DNA from: Clostridia bacterium
Lineage (GTDB): Bacteria > Bacillota > Clostridia > Oscillospirales > CAG-272
Reading direction: 5' to 3'
Length of the DNA: 64,000 bases
NCBI GenBank assembly: GCA_017502135.1
Contig: JAFVVP010000005.1
Span: 244,811-308,810, forward strand
Shown: positions 42,270-51,443 of the stretch, in pieces
Numbering within the stretch: the first letter of the stretch is position 1
Layout: each line of letters starts with the position of its first letter
Position numbers and translations under genes: made by a program
Notes under the pieces: model-generated
Databases searched by the model: none
What the model was told of the DNA's origin: nothing
Seen by the model: only the letters and a program-made list of their open reading frames with translations

Positions 42270-42298
42270 TGGTCTGAGTGACTGGACTTGAACCAGCG
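42270..42298 (-). repeat. Putative att site at the intact tRNA-Pro 3' end
   Basis: 29-bp exact direct repeat of 20989-21017. It sits inside the intact tRNA, as expected for the end where integration restores the tRNA gene. Confidence 0.8.
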
Positions 42299-42345
42299 GC
42301 CTCTACCACCCCAAGGTAGCGCGCTACCAACTGCGCCACACCCAG
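42270..42345 (-). tRNA. tRNA-Pro (anticodon GGG)
   Basis: Cloverleaf on the minus strand: acceptor CTGGGTG pairs with CACTCAG, D-arm GGCGCAGTTGGTAGCGC, anticodon stem CTACC/GGTAG with loop TTGGGGT (anticodon GGG), T-arm CTGGTTCAAGTCCAG, discriminator A and an encoded CCA at 42270-42272. Its last 29 bp recur at 20989-21017, making it the likely integration target of the island. Confidence 0.95.
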
Positions 42346-42505
42346 ATCTTTTGAACGCGAATATTATATCACACTTTTCGACGGGAGTCAAGAGCATTTT
42401 TGTTTTTCTAAAAAAAAGTTTTCACACATATTTTCCTTTAAGAGCGGTAATACTGTTTTAGAAATCACTTCGGTTTCAAATCTCAAAAATTGAGGGTTAT
42501 TCAAA

Positions 42506-42682
42506 ATGGAAAACAAGACTGCAAACTACTGTATTGCCTGCACCGTTACGAAATGCCAGAATCACGTCAAGACCGCAAACTACTGCGCGCTTGATAAGAT
42601 TCAGGTCGGCACGCACGAAAGCGATCCTACCGTATGCCAGTGCGTTGACTGCGAATCCTTCGTGGCTGACAAGCAGGGCTAA
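42506..42682 (+). CDS. DUF1540 small Cys-rich protein
   Basis: 58 residues. Six cysteines and a conserved pattern (CIACTVTKCQNHV, YCALDKIQVGTHE, VCQCVDCESF) match DUF1540 proteins, small Cys-rich probable metal-binding proteins widespread in Clostridia, some linked to sporulation. TTGAGGG precedes the ATG and a strong terminator follows. No function is known. Confidence 0.85.
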   Translation: MENKTANYCIACTVTKCQNHVKTANYCALDKIQVGTHESDPTVCQCVDCESFVADKQG

Positions 42683-42690
42683 GGCAAAAG

Positions 42691-42724
42691 AAAAGATGCT
42701 GCACGGGATCGTGCAGCATCTTTT
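42691..42724. terminator. Terminator after DUF1540 gene
   Basis: AAAGATGCTGCACG / CGTGCAGCATCTTTT, near-perfect 14-bp stem, usable on both strands by the convergent genes. Confidence 0.9.
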
Positions 42725-42728
42725 GTTG

Positions 42729-43715
42729 TCAGTATCGAGGAAACAGCGAAAGGAAGCGTATGCCGACACGGTTTGCCGTAAACGAACGACCGTTCAAATA
42801 TGAAAGATGTCCATCGGGAACGGCAAAATCAACCTTGTAAGAATAGAGCGCCTGATGACGCCAACCAAGGGTTCGATCCTCTTTATTGACACCGTACTTC
42901 CCTTCTCCGAGGAGCGAATGGCCAATTGCATCCATGTGCGCACGGATCTGGTGCGTACGACCGGTAAAAAGCCGCACTTCAAGAAGTGATAGATCGTGCT
43001 CGTAGTTCACGGAGAGAACGCGGTAACCGGTCTTTATCTCTTTAGCACCTCTCGTGGGCGATTTTGAAACCGTAACCGTTTTCGTTTTTGTATTTTTAAA
43101 AAGATACCCCGAGAGCACATCCTCTTTTTTCGGCATCCTGCCGTGAACGGCACAAAGATACGTTTTATGAACACCGCCCTCTCGGATCAGCTCGTTCATT
43201 GCACGCAGAGCTTCCGCATTTTTTGCCGCGATCACGATACCGCCGGTATTACGGTCAATTCGATTACAAAGCGCGGGCGCGAAGGAGTGCTCTTTTTGAG
43301 GATCGTACTCTCCTTTTTGATAGAGGTACGCCTGAATATGGAAGATCAGTGTTTCCCTCTCGGGAATCTCACGGGAGCCTTTTTCGTCCTTGTCGCCCGT
43401 GTGGGCAAGAATACCCGGGTGCTTATCGCACAAAAGGATATTTTCGTCCTCGTACAAAATATCAAGGTTCACTTTTACACGGGAAAGTTCACCGTCAACC
43501 GAAACTTCCTCGAAAAACTCATCGGGGATATACATCTCAACAAGATCGCCGACCTCGAGCATCTGCTTTTGCTCTGCCCGCTTTCCGTTCACCTTGATTC
43601 GCTTCGTCCTTATATACTTATACATAAGGGACGTGGGCAGTCCCCGGACAGATTTTGTTACAAACTTGTCCAGCCGCTGCCCACTATCGTTTTTTTCAAT
43701 ATGAAACTGACGCAT
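42729..43715 (-). CDS. RluC/RluD-family pseudouridine synthase
   Basis: Isomerises uridine to pseudouridine in RNA, probably 23S rRNA. 328 residues: an N-terminal S4 RNA-binding domain (about 1-75, QRLDKFV...IKVNGKRAEQKQMLEVGDLV), then the synthase domain with catalytic Asp154 in NRIDRNTGG and the family motif FTGRTHQIRAHM. The target position cannot be read from sequence. It ends the upp operon on the minus strand: upp stops one base before its start, so they are co-transcribed. Confidence 0.93.
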   Translation of the reverse strand: MRQFHIEKNDSGQRLDKFVTKSVRGLPTSLMYKYIRTKRIKVNGKRAEQKQMLEVGDLVEMYIPDEFFEEVSVDGELSRVKVNLDILYEDENILLCDKHPGILAHTGDKDEKGSREIPERETLIFHIQAYLYQKGEYDPQKEHSFAPALCNRIDRNTGGIVIAAKNAEALRAMNELIREGGVHKTYLCAVHGRMPKKEDVLSGYLFKNTKTKTVTVSKSPTRGAKEIKTGYRVLSVNYEHDLSLLEVRLFTGRTHQIRAHMDAIGHSLLGEGKYGVNKEDRTLGWRHQALYSYKVDFAVPDGHLSYLNGRSFTANRVGIRFLSLFPRY

Positions 43716-44399
<684 letters not shown>

Positions 44400-44403
44400 T
44401 TAC

Positions 44404-44432
44404 ATTATACTACCGTATTACGTTTTTTTCAA
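44404..44432 (-). promoter_or_regulatory. upp promoter
   Basis: Minus strand TTGAAA (44427-44432), 17 bp, TATAAT (44404-44409). Confidence 0.8.
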
Positions 44433-44485
44433 GTCAAAATGAAATTCTTTATGACATCTTTCTTTTTTATGAAGCGTCCACGCTC

Positions 44486-44514
44486 TTTACTTTTTTATTG
44501 ATATATGGTACAAT
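44486..44514 (+). promoter_or_regulatory. mtaB promoter
   Basis: TTTACT (44486-44491), 17 bp, TACAAT (44509-44514). Confidence 0.65.
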
Positions 44515-44543
44515 AAGCATATCCTTTTGGAAGTGAGATTTTT

Positions 44544-45866
44544 ATGATACAACCCGAAAAAATCCGTATTTCCTTTATTACACTCGGATGCCGCGTCAAT
44601 CAGTATGAGTCCGAGGCCATAGCCAACATCCTCAAGCGGGATGGATTTCAGATCGTCCCCTTTGGCGAGCCCGCTGACGTAACGGTAGTGAATACGTGTA
44701 CGGTTACGGCGGAAAGCGACAGAAAATCCCGCCAGCATATCCGACGTGCGATCACACAAAATCCGATCGGCACGGTCATTGTTACCGGCTGTTTTTCGGA
44801 GGTCTCCCCCGATGCCGCACTGAAAATACCCGGCGTAAAAGCCGTAGTTGGAAACGGCAAGAAAGATAAAATCCCCGCACTGATCCGTAAGCTCGTCGAA
44901 GAATGCCCCACCGAGCCGCAATCTCTTCTTGCCGATATACAAAAAGCTCCATACGATTCGCTCGTACTCACAGTTCCCCGCCGCGCCCGCTCTTACATAA
45001 AAATCGAGGACGGCTGTGAAAACCGCTGTGCTTACTGCATTATCCCCGCCGCACGCGGCAAAATCCGATCGAAACTGCCAAAAACAGTTCTCGCCGAAGC
45101 CGCAGCGCTTGCCGGCGCCGGATGTCCCGAGATCACCCTCACCGGCATTGAAACGGCGGCGTACGGAAAAGATTCCGGCGGTGCGTTTTCGCTCACCTCC
45201 CTTTTGCCCGATCTCGCAAAAATTCCGGGCATTCGACGGATCGCCCTCGGCTCTCTGGATCCCTCGCTTATGCGGGATTCGTTTTTAGAAACGATCGCAT
45301 CCCTCCCCGCCGTTCTCCCGCACTTCCACCTTTCGCTCCAGTCCGGATCGTCATCCGTTTTGAGAAGAATGCGCCGTCCGTACAACGCCGTACAGGCAAT
45401 GAATCGGATCGAAACAGTACGCCGCTTCTTCCCCGAAGCGATGATGACCGCAGACGTAATTGTCGGCTTCCCCGGCGAAACAGAGAAAGAATTCCTCGAA
45501 ACGGTGACTTTCTGTCAAAGCGCTCGTTTTATGCATTTGCATATATTCCCCTATTCGATTCGCAAGGACACCGAAGCGGCCACCATGCCGGACCAAGTGC
45601 CGGATGCTGTAAAAAAGGCGCGTGCCGCACATCTTGCCGCCATGCAGCGAACGGTTAAAACTGACATTCTGACCGAGTACGTAACGGCACACCGACACAC
45701 ACCCGTCTCTCTTTTGGTGGAAGAAATCAAAAACGGCGAAGCCGTCGGACACTCCGAGCATTTTGTGGAGATCCGCGTTCCCAAAGAGGGGTGCAATGTC
45801 GGCGATATCATAGACGTTTTCCTTATGGAAACCGATGGCGAAATCTGCCGCGGAACAACGAAATAA
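44544..45866 (+). CDS. mtaB: tRNA t6A37 methylthiotransferase MtaB
   Basis: Radical SAM enzyme that converts t6A37 to ms2t6A37 in ANN-decoding tRNAs. 440 residues. The N-terminal UPF0004 domain has the auxiliary-cluster cysteines Cys16 (LGCRVNQYE), Cys52 (NTCTV) and Cys83 (TGCFSE). The radical SAM cluster is Cys158, Cys162 and Cys165 in EDGCENRCAYC, and a TRAM domain closes the protein. The LGCRVNQ and EDGCENRC variants mark MtaB rather than MiaB or RimO. GGAAGTG lies upstream of the ATG. Monocistronic. Confidence 0.95.
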   Translation: MIQPEKIRISFITLGCRVNQYESEAIANILKRDGFQIVPFGEPADVTVVNTCTVTAESDRKSRQHIRRAITQNPIGTVIVTGCFSEVSPDAALKIPGVKAVVGNGKKDKIPALIRKLVEECPTEPQSLLADIQKAPYDSLVLTVPRRARSYIKIEDGCENRCAYCIIPAARGKIRSKLPKTVLAEAAALAGAGCPEITLTGIETAAYGKDSGGAFSLTSLLPDLAKIPGIRRIALGSLDPSLMRDSFLETIASLPAVLPHFHLSLQSGSSSVLRRMRRPYNAVQAMNRIETVRRFFPEAMMTADVIVGFPGETEKEFLETVTFCQSARFMHLHIFPYSIRKDTEAATMPDQVPDAVKKARAAHLAAMQRTVKTDILTEYVTAHRHTPVSLLVEEIKNGEAVGHSEHFVEIRVPKEGCNVGDIIDVFLMETDGEICRGTTK

Positions 45867-46245
45867 TACTCGATAGATCCAGCAGACACTTTGGAAAAAT
45901 TCGGTCGGCAATGCCGATTCAAAACGGTTGGGTCCCGTTTTGAAAGACTTTTTCGCAGAGTGGGACGGCTGCCTGCCGGTTCAGCGGGACTTTATTCCCA
46001 CTCGATAAAGAGCCTCACTCGTCCGATTCGGCGAATGAGGCTTTTCATATGCAAATATTCCGCAGAGTGACAGCATATGTTAATATCGACGCCGTTTTTT
46101 CCATTCCCTTGAATGGTTGAGATTTACCCACAGATTTACCAGAATTTTTGGGGTACACAAAATCCCCCGCCTCGCTTATAATATAGTATATTCTCCTCAC
46201 AATTTCAGAGAAAGGAACGACCGCACGAAAAGCGGAATCTCTTTT
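45867..46245. other. Intergenic region between mtaB and mecA
   Basis: 379 bp. It holds TTCAAAACGG/CCGTTTTGAA (about 45919-45945), GAGTGGGA/TCCCACTC (about 45958-46002), an AGCCTCA/TGAGGCTTTT terminator (46011-46045) and a TATAAT at 46177-46182 without a clear -35. No gene seen. Confidence 0.6.
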
Positions 46246-46851
46246 ATGGAACTCATTCTCATAAGCGAGAGCAAACTCAAAGTGATGCTCTCAGCCCAGG
46301 ACATGCGCCGCTACGATATTACCTGCGACACGATCGACAGCACGAGTGTGTCATCCCGCCGCGCCTTTTGGAGCATCCTTGACGAAGCGAAAGCACAGAC
46401 GGGATTCGATCCTGCAGGCGGCAAAATTTTTGTCCAAATGTATCCCTCCAAGAACGGTGGATGCGAGTTGTTCATCACCCGACTGGCAGGTGAAAGGAAT
46501 TCCATTTCTCACCCAACTCGTCCGGAGCACGGGGTTATCGCCGAATCGGTTATGACACTGCCGTCAAAAAACCCGCTGATACCCTATGCGGAACAGTCGC
46601 TTTATGGATTCGACTCCCTCTCCGATCTGCTTCTCGGATGCCGACGCCTTGCTATGCGCAAGAACCCTCCTTCGGCACGTGCCTATTTTGATGAGGACTC
46701 TCACCGCTACTATCTCGCCGTCGCCGCGGATGTGCCGATTTTAGGAGAGTATAACGGCATCAGATGCCGCCCTCGGGACTTCGCTTACATAGAAGAACAT
46801 GGCCGTCTGTTCTGCGCCGATGCCGTCGCCCGCCTCGCGCCTTTGGCTTAA
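46246..46851 (+). CDS. mecA: MecA-type adaptor protein for Clp proteolysis
   Basis: 201 residues resembling MecA, the adaptor that delivers substrates such as ComK to ClpC/ClpP. The N-terminal domain begins MELILISESKLKVMLSAQDM, followed by DEAKAQTGFDPAGGKIFVQMYPSKNGGCELFITR, and a C-terminal ferredoxin-like ClpC-binding domain ends YIEEHGRLFCADAVARLAPLA. The start at 46246 fits the family; the open frame extends upstream without coding character. Terminator directly after. Substrate in this organism unknown. Confidence 0.85.
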   Translation: MELILISESKLKVMLSAQDMRRYDITCDTIDSTSVSSRRAFWSILDEAKAQTGFDPAGGKIFVQMYPSKNGGCELFITRLAGERNSISHPTRPEHGVIAESVMTLPSKNPLIPYAEQSLYGFDSLSDLLLGCRRLAMRKNPPSARAYFDEDSHRYYLAVAADVPILGEYNGIRCRPRDFAYIEEHGRLFCADAVARLAPLA

Positions 46852-46864
46852 TTCAGAAGACACT

Positions 46865-46890
46865 CCCCGCCCGACGGCGGGGATTTTTTA
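46865..46890 (+). terminator. Terminator after mecA
   Basis: CCCCGCC-CGAC-GGCGGGG followed by ATTTTTTATT. Confidence 0.9.
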
Positions 46891-46902
46891 TTGAATCCTT
46901 TC

Positions 46903-46931
46903 TTGACAGATCCCATGCTTTTTCGTATAAT
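46903..46931 (+). promoter_or_regulatory. Nudix operon promoter
   Basis: TTGACA (46903-46908), 17 bp, TATAAT (46926-46931). Confidence 0.85.
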
Positions 46932-46985
46932 GAGCATATAAAATTTTATAAAGCAGAAGGCGTTCTGCCAAAGACGGAGTGAATC

Positions 46986-47462
46986 ATGCATTTCAAAAAT
47001 ACAACCCTCTGCTATATCGAAAAAGACGACTGTTATCTGATGCTTCATCGGACGAAAAAAGAAAACGACGAGAATCACGACAAGTGGATCGGCATCGGCG
47101 GCAAGTTTGAAGCGGGCGAATCGCCGGAAGATTGTCTTCTCCGTGAAGTGATCGAGGAAACGGGCCTTTCTCTTCGCACCTTTCGCTACCGCGGAATCGT
47201 AACATTCGTTTCGGATTCGCTCGAGGCGACGGAGTATATGCATCTTTTTACCTCGTCGGATTTTTCCGGAGAATTGAAAGAGTGCGATGAGGGAGAACTT
47301 GAATGGCTCAAAAAAGAGAAGCTATACGAGTTCACTCTATGGGAGGGTGATCGGATTTTCCTTGATCTTCTCGACACGGACGAGCCGTTCTTTTCTTTGA
47401 AACTGATGTACAGCGGAGAGACGCTCACGAACGCTTTTTTGAATGGCAGGAGAATACGATGA
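46986..47462 (+). CDS. Nudix hydrolase, 8-oxo-dGTP diphosphatase-like
   Basis: 158 residues. The Nudix box is complete at residues 39-61 (GKFEAGESPEDCLLREVIEETGL), and the N-terminus TTLCYIEKDDCYLMLHRTKKE with KWIGIGGK is typical of the MutT/YtkD group that sanitises oxidised nucleotides. Substrate is inferred from subgroup only. GGAGT precedes the ATG. The stop overlaps the next start in ATGA, so the small downstream protein is translationally coupled. Confidence 0.9.
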   Translation: MHFKNTTLCYIEKDDCYLMLHRTKKENDENHDKWIGIGGKFEAGESPEDCLLREVIEETGLSLRTFRYRGIVTFVSDSLEATEYMHLFTSSDFSGELKECDEGELEWLKKEKLYEFTLWEGDRIFLDLLDTDEPFFSLKLMYSGETLTNAFLNGRRIR

Positions 47463-47668
47463 ACGATAATAAAAAGCCAAAGAAGACAAAAAAAGCAACC
47501 GCCTGTGAATCATGCGTCTATTACGATTACAACGACGAAGACGACATATACGAATGCATGATGAGCCTCGATGAGGACGAGTTCCTTCGCTTTATGACAA
47601 GCCGCACGGATGGCTGTCCGTACTATAAATTTTACGACGAATACAAAAGCGTACAGCGACAGAACTGA
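47459..47668 (+). CDS. DUF6472-like small Cys protein
   Basis: 69 residues: a Lys-rich N-terminus, then CESCVYYDYNDEDDIYECMM, an acidic SLDEDEFLRFM and CPYYKFY. Four cysteines could bind a metal. It matches, from memory, the DUF6472 family of Clostridia. Coupled to the Nudix gene by a 4-bp overlap. No function known. Confidence 0.8.
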   Translation: MNDNKKPKKTKKATACESCVYYDYNDEDDIYECMMSLDEDEFLRFMTSRTDGCPYYKFYDEYKSVQRQN

Positions 47669-47737
47669 TCTTTCGCAATTCATTCACCGAAGGAAAAACA
47701 TTTTGAAAAAATCCGTTCACAATTTCGCGCCATCCTC

Positions 47738-47766
47738 TTGTTTTTTGTCAAAATTTCGTGTATAAT
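47738..47766 (+). promoter_or_regulatory. xpt promoter
   Basis: TTGTTT (47738-47743), 17 bp, TATAAT (47761-47766). The leader to xpt is only ~38 nt, too short for a purine riboswitch. Confidence 0.65.
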
Positions 47767-47804
47767 GTAAGCGATATTTCTTTAACAAGGACGGAGGCAA
47801 TTTT

Positions 47805-48377
47805 ATGGAGCTTCTCGAAAACCGCATCCGAAAAGACGGCAGGATCGGTGCAGGCAACGTCTTGAAAGTAGACAGTTTTCTGAATCATCAAATTGACGTT
47901 CCTTTCCTTTCCCTTCTCGGTGAGGAATTTTACCGTCTGTATAAGGACAGCGGCGTGACAAAAATCCTTACGATCGAAGCCTCCGGTATCGGTGTGGCGT
48001 GTCTTACCGCTGCACACTTCGGCGTGCCCGTCGTGTTCGCAAAGAAAACGCACACAAATAATATTTACGCAGACGTCTACACGTCCTCCGTATATTCATA
48101 CACGCATCAGAGAAGTTACGACATTGTAGTGTCCAAACAGTTCCTCTCGCCGGGTGACCGCGTACTCATCATTGACGATTTCCTCGCAAAAGGCAGTGCG
48201 CTTCTGGCACTGCTCTCCCTCATCAAGGATGCCGGTGCCGAAGTCGTGGGTGCAGGTATCGTTATTGAAAAGGCCTACCAGAACGGCGGTCAGATCGTAC
48301 GTGAGATGGGAATCCGCGTGGAATCCCTTGCGCGCGTCGCCTCGATGACCGAGGCTGAAGGCGTACGTTTCTGCTGA
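47805..48377 (+). CDS. xpt: Xanthine phosphoribosyltransferase
   Basis: Salvages xanthine to XMP with PRPP. 190 residues as usual for the family. N-terminal MELLENRIRKDG, the base-binding IEASGIGVA and the PRPP loop VLIIDDFLAKGSAL (120-133). GGAGG before the ATG. In many Firmicutes xpt carries a guanine riboswitch; here the short leader has none. Next on the strand is a nucleoside ABC importer with its own promoter, so purine salvage genes are clustered. Confidence 0.95.
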   Translation: MELLENRIRKDGRIGAGNVLKVDSFLNHQIDVPFLSLLGEEFYRLYKDSGVTKILTIEASGIGVACLTAAHFGVPVVFAKKTHTNNIYADVYTSSVYSYTHQRSYDIVVSKQFLSPGDRVLIIDDFLAKGSALLALLSLIKDAGAEVVGAGIVIEKAYQNGGQIVREMGIRVESLARVASMTEAEGVRFC

Positions 48378-48419
48378 TTGTCGAAATAAACGTTTAAAAA
48401 GTATTTTTCTGTTTGTTTA

Positions 48420-48448
48420 TTGCTTCAGAGCACGTATCGTGTTATAAT
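48420..48448 (+). promoter_or_regulatory. Nucleoside importer promoter
   Basis: TTGCTT (48420-48425), 17 bp, TATAAT (48443-48448); ~90-nt leader before the lipoprotein gene. Confidence 0.7.
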
Positions 48449-48538
48449 AACAGCGGCGTATCAAACGCGCATACAAATCTGATTTGTAAAAGCCACGGCT
48501 TTTATGAATATAAAAAACATTTATGAGGAGAAACTACA

Positions 48539-49744
48539 ATGTTCAGAAAAACCTTATCCATGTTTCTCGCAGTTCTCATGGTTGCAGCCCTCGCTGTTAC
48601 TATGGTATCCTGCGACAAGTCCAACGAAGATTTCAAGCTGGGCGTAATCCTGCTTCATGACGAAGCTTCCACCTATGACCTGAACTTCATCGAAGCCGTT
48701 TACCGTGCTAAGGAACAGCTCGGTCTCAAAGACGATCAGGTTATTCTCATGAGAAATATCCCCGAGTCCAACGCTGTATACGAAGCAGCGGCTGACCTGG
48801 TTGACCAGGGCTGCGACATTATTTTTGCTGACAGCTTCGGTCACGAGACGTACCTTCTGAAGGCTGCCAAGGAATTCACCGACGTGCAGTTCTGCCACGC
48901 TACCGGTACGATGGCTCACACCGAGAACCTTTCTAACTTCCACAATGCATTCGCTTCCATCTACGAAGGCAGATACCTCGCAGGCGTTGCTGCAGGTCTC
49001 AAACTGAACGAAATGATCGCCGCCGGCAAGATCACCGCTGAGCAGGCTAAGATGGGCTACGTTGGCGCATTCACCTACGCAGAAGTTATCTCCGGTTACA
49101 CCTCCTTCTACCTCGGTGCTAAGTCCGTATGCCCGTCCGTAACGATGGATGTACAGTTCACCGGCAGCTGGTATGACGAGATCAAAGAGAAGGATGCTGC
49201 TACCGCTCTCATCAACAACAACTGCGTTCTCATCAGCCAGCATGCTGACTCCATGGGCGCTCCCTCCGTTTGCGAAGAAAAGAACGTTCCCAACGTTTCC
49301 TACAACGGCAGCACCGTTGCTTCCTGCCCGAACACCTTCATCGTATCTTCCAAGATCGACTGGACTCCTTACTTCGTTTACATCTGCGAGCAGGTAAAAG
49401 CAGGTAAGGAAATCGCTCTTGACTGGACCGGCACGATCTCTACCGGATCCGTTGTTCTCGCTGAGGTTAACGAAAAGGCCGCTGCAGCAGGCACCGTTGA
49501 GAAGCTGGAGGCTGTAAAGGCTGACCTCGTTGCAGGCAACGTAAAGGTATTTGACACCGCTACCTTCACTAAGGGAGGCGAGGCTCTTACCTCTTATATG
49601 GCAGACGTTGATACCGACGCTAACTACACACCGGATACCGAAGTTATCAAAGACGGTTACTTCCACGAGTCCGAATACCGCAGTGCTCCTTACTTCGATA
49701 TTCAGATCGACGGTATCACCCTTCTGAACACCAACTTCGGCTGA
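48539..49744 (+). CDS. BMP-family nucleoside-binding lipoprotein of an ABC importer
   Basis: 401 residues. Lipoprotein signal with lipobox MVSC (lipidated Cys25), then a BMP/PnrA fold: KLGVILLHDEASTYDLNFIEA, GCDIIFADSFGHETYLLKAA, NAFASIYEGRYLAGVAAGLK and GYVGAFTYAEVISGYTSFYLGAK. It captures purine nucleosides outside the cell for the transporter encoded by the three next genes. GAGGAGA precedes the ATG. Strong C-rich codon bias suggests high expression. A terminator between this gene and the ATPase gene probably sets a higher level of binding protein. Confidence 0.93.
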   Translation: MFRKTLSMFLAVLMVAALAVTMVSCDKSNEDFKLGVILLHDEASTYDLNFIEAVYRAKEQLGLKDDQVILMRNIPESNAVYEAAADLVDQGCDIIFADSFGHETYLLKAAKEFTDVQFCHATGTMAHTENLSNFHNAFASIYEGRYLAGVAAGLKLNEMIAAGKITAEQAKMGYVGAFTYAEVISGYTSFYLGAKSVCPSVTMDVQFTGSWYDEIKEKDAATALINNNCVLISQHADSMGAPSVCEEKNVPNVSYNGSTVASCPNTFIVSSKIDWTPYFVYICEQVKAGKEIALDWTGTISTGSVVLAEVNEKAAAAGTVEKLEAVKADLVAGNVKVFDTATFTKGGEALTSYMADVDTDANYTPDTEVIKDGYFHESEYRSAPYFDIQIDGITLLNTNFG

Positions 49745-49760
49745 TTCTATATAACCGCAA

Positions 49761-49800
49761 ACCGACAGGCGGAGCATTCGCTCCGCTTGTCTCGGTTTTA
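49761..49800 (+). terminator. Partial terminator between binding protein and ABC genes
   Basis: ACCGACAGGCGGAGC / GCTCCGCTTGTCTCGGT with an ATTC loop, then TTTA. Read-through would still express the downstream ABC genes. Confidence 0.75.
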
Positions 49801-49880
49801 CAGCGTTTAACCGAATTCCCGAAAACTTCGGGAATTTGCTTAAGCGTTGTAATGAGACTTTTATCTTTTCGGAGGGCTCC

Positions 49881-51443
49881 ATGAACAATCAGGTTGCTTT
49901 GGAACTGAATAAGGTTTCCAAATACTTCGGCAGTCTGGCGGCAAACAAGGACGTGGATCTTACCGTTTACAGAGGAGAGATCCTTTCGATCCTCGGCGAA
50001 AACGGCTGCGGCAAAACCACCCTTATGAATATGATCGCCGGCATCTACTACCCCGATCACGGCACGATTTCGGTAAACGGACAGGAAGTCGTCATCCGTT
50101 CGCCGAAGGACGCATTCCGCCACGGCATCGGTATGATCCACCAGCATTTCAAACTGGTCGATCTGTTTACCGCCGCTGAGAACATCGTGCTCGGCGCCAA
50201 GGGCGACAAACGGTACAATTTGAAAGACGTAAACCGCCGTGTTGAGGAAATCGCCAACAAGTACGGTTTTCACGTAGACCCCAAAAAGAAGATTTACGAA
50301 ATGTCCGTTTCCGAAAAGCAAACGGTCGAGATTTTGAAGGTTCTTTACCGCGGTGCGGATATACTGATTCTGGACGAGCCCTCCGCCGTTCTGACCCCGC
50401 AGGAGACGGATCGCCTCTTTGACATTCTCCGCCGTATGCGCGAGGACGGAAAATCGATTCTGATCATCACGCATAAGCTCCACGAGGTTATGTCCATCTC
50501 CGACCGCGTGGCCGTTCTCCGCAAGGGCGAGCATATCGCAACGGTAGAAACTGCTTCTACCTCTCCCGCCGAGCTCACAGAAATGATGGTCGGAAAAAAA
50601 GTGGAACTGAACATTGACCGTCCGGAGCCGAAAAACGTAAGTGACAGACTCGAAGTAAAGGGACTTTCCCTTGTGAATACAGACGGTATCAAGGTGCTCG
50701 ATGACATCACCTTCACAGCACGCTCCGGCGAGATCCTCGGTATTGCCGGCATTGCAGGCAGCGGTCAGAAGGAGCTTCTCGAGTCGATTGCAGGTCTTCA
50801 GCACCCCGCACAGGGTGAGATCGTTTACCACAATCCAAAAACGGGAACGAGCGAAAATCTTCGCGACAAAGATCCCGTCTCCATCCGCGAACTCGGCGTC
50901 CGACTTTCCTTCGTGCCGGAGGATCGCCTCGGCATGGGACTTGTCGGCAATATGGATATCATTGACAACATGATGCTCCGCAGTTACCGTAAAGGACATT
51001 CCATGTTCGTTGACCGTAAAAAGCCGAAGGATCTGGCAAACAAGATCGTTGAGGAACTCGAGGTAGCCACGACGAGCACGCATACGCCCGTTCGCCGTCT
51101 TTCGGGCGGTAACGTGCAGAAGGTGCTGGTCGGCCGCGAGATCGCCTCGTCGCCCACCGTTCTGATGGCGGCGTACCCTGTACGCGGGCTGGACATCAAC
51201 TCATCCTACACCATTTACGGACTGCTCACAAAACAAAAGGAGAGCGGAACTGCCGTTATTTTCGTTGGTGAGGATCTTGACGTGCTGGTAGAGATCTGCG
51301 ACAGAATTCTGGTTATCTGTGCCGGCCGTGTTACGGGTATTCTCGACGCCAGAACTACTACAAAGGAAGAAATCGGCCTTCTTATGACGAAGACCGAACG
51401 CGATACTGAAACGGATCCTGACATGAAGGAGGCCAGCCGATGA
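49881..51443 (+). CDS. ABC transporter ATP-binding protein (duplicated ATPase, nucleoside import)
   Basis: 520 residues with two ABC domains. The first has Walker A GENGCGKTT (39-47) and Walker B ILILDEPSAVL, with SVSEKQTVEILKVLY as signature. The second has the degenerate Walker A GIAGSGQKE, signature LSGGNVQKVLVGREI and MAAYPVRGLDI, typical of BMP-associated (YufO/NupO-like) ATPases. GGAGG sets the ATG at 49881. The gene overlaps the next permease gene by 4 bp. Confidence 0.94.
   Translation: MNNQVALELNKVSKYFGSLAANKDVDLTVYRGEILSILGENGCGKTTLMNMIAGIYYPDHGTISVNGQEVVIRSPKDAFRHGIGMIHQHFKLVDLFTAAENIVLGAKGDKRYNLKDVNRRVEEIANKYGFHVDPKKKIYEMSVSEKQTVEILKVLYRGADILILDEPSAVLTPQETDRLFDILRRMREDGKSILIITHKLHEVMSISDRVAVLRKGEHIATVETASTSPAELTEMMVGKKVELNIDRPEPKNVSDRLEVKGLSLVNTDGIKVLDDITFTARSGEILGIAGIAGSGQKELLESIAGLQHPAQGEIVYHNPKTGTSENLRDKDPVSIRELGVRLSFVPEDRLGMGLVGNMDIIDNMMLRSYRKGHSMFVDRKKPKDLANKIVEELEVATTSTHTPVRRLSGGNVQKVLVGREIASSPTVLMAAYPVRGLDINSSYTIYGLLTKQKESGTAVIFVGEDLDVLVEICDRILVICAGRVTGILDARTTTKEEIGLLMTKTERDTETDPDMKEASR

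Larger units (their letters stand above)
20989..42298. mobile_element. Putative 21.3-kb genomic island integrated at tRNA-Pro
   Basis: Bounded by an exact 29-bp direct repeat of the tRNA-Pro 3' end, with the intact tRNA at the right end. It contains a remnant tyrosine recombinase at 39.97-40.54 kb, an HTH regulator next to the left end, dispersed repeats not seen elsewhere in the window, and genes with base composition unlike the flanks: the Pel cluster is less GC-rich and the gene at 40.7 kb is strongly AT-rich. Cargo: Pel-type polysaccharide cluster, CotH-VTC-DUF4956, EAL and GGDEF proteins, GNAT. The integrase is broken, so the island is probably immobile, and it may be a composite of several insertions. 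Confidence 0.65.

Noticed and set aside
48554..49888. Minus-strand open frame over the BMP lipoprotein gene
   Set aside because: Shadow; the plus strand has lipobox, ribosome binding site and family motifs.
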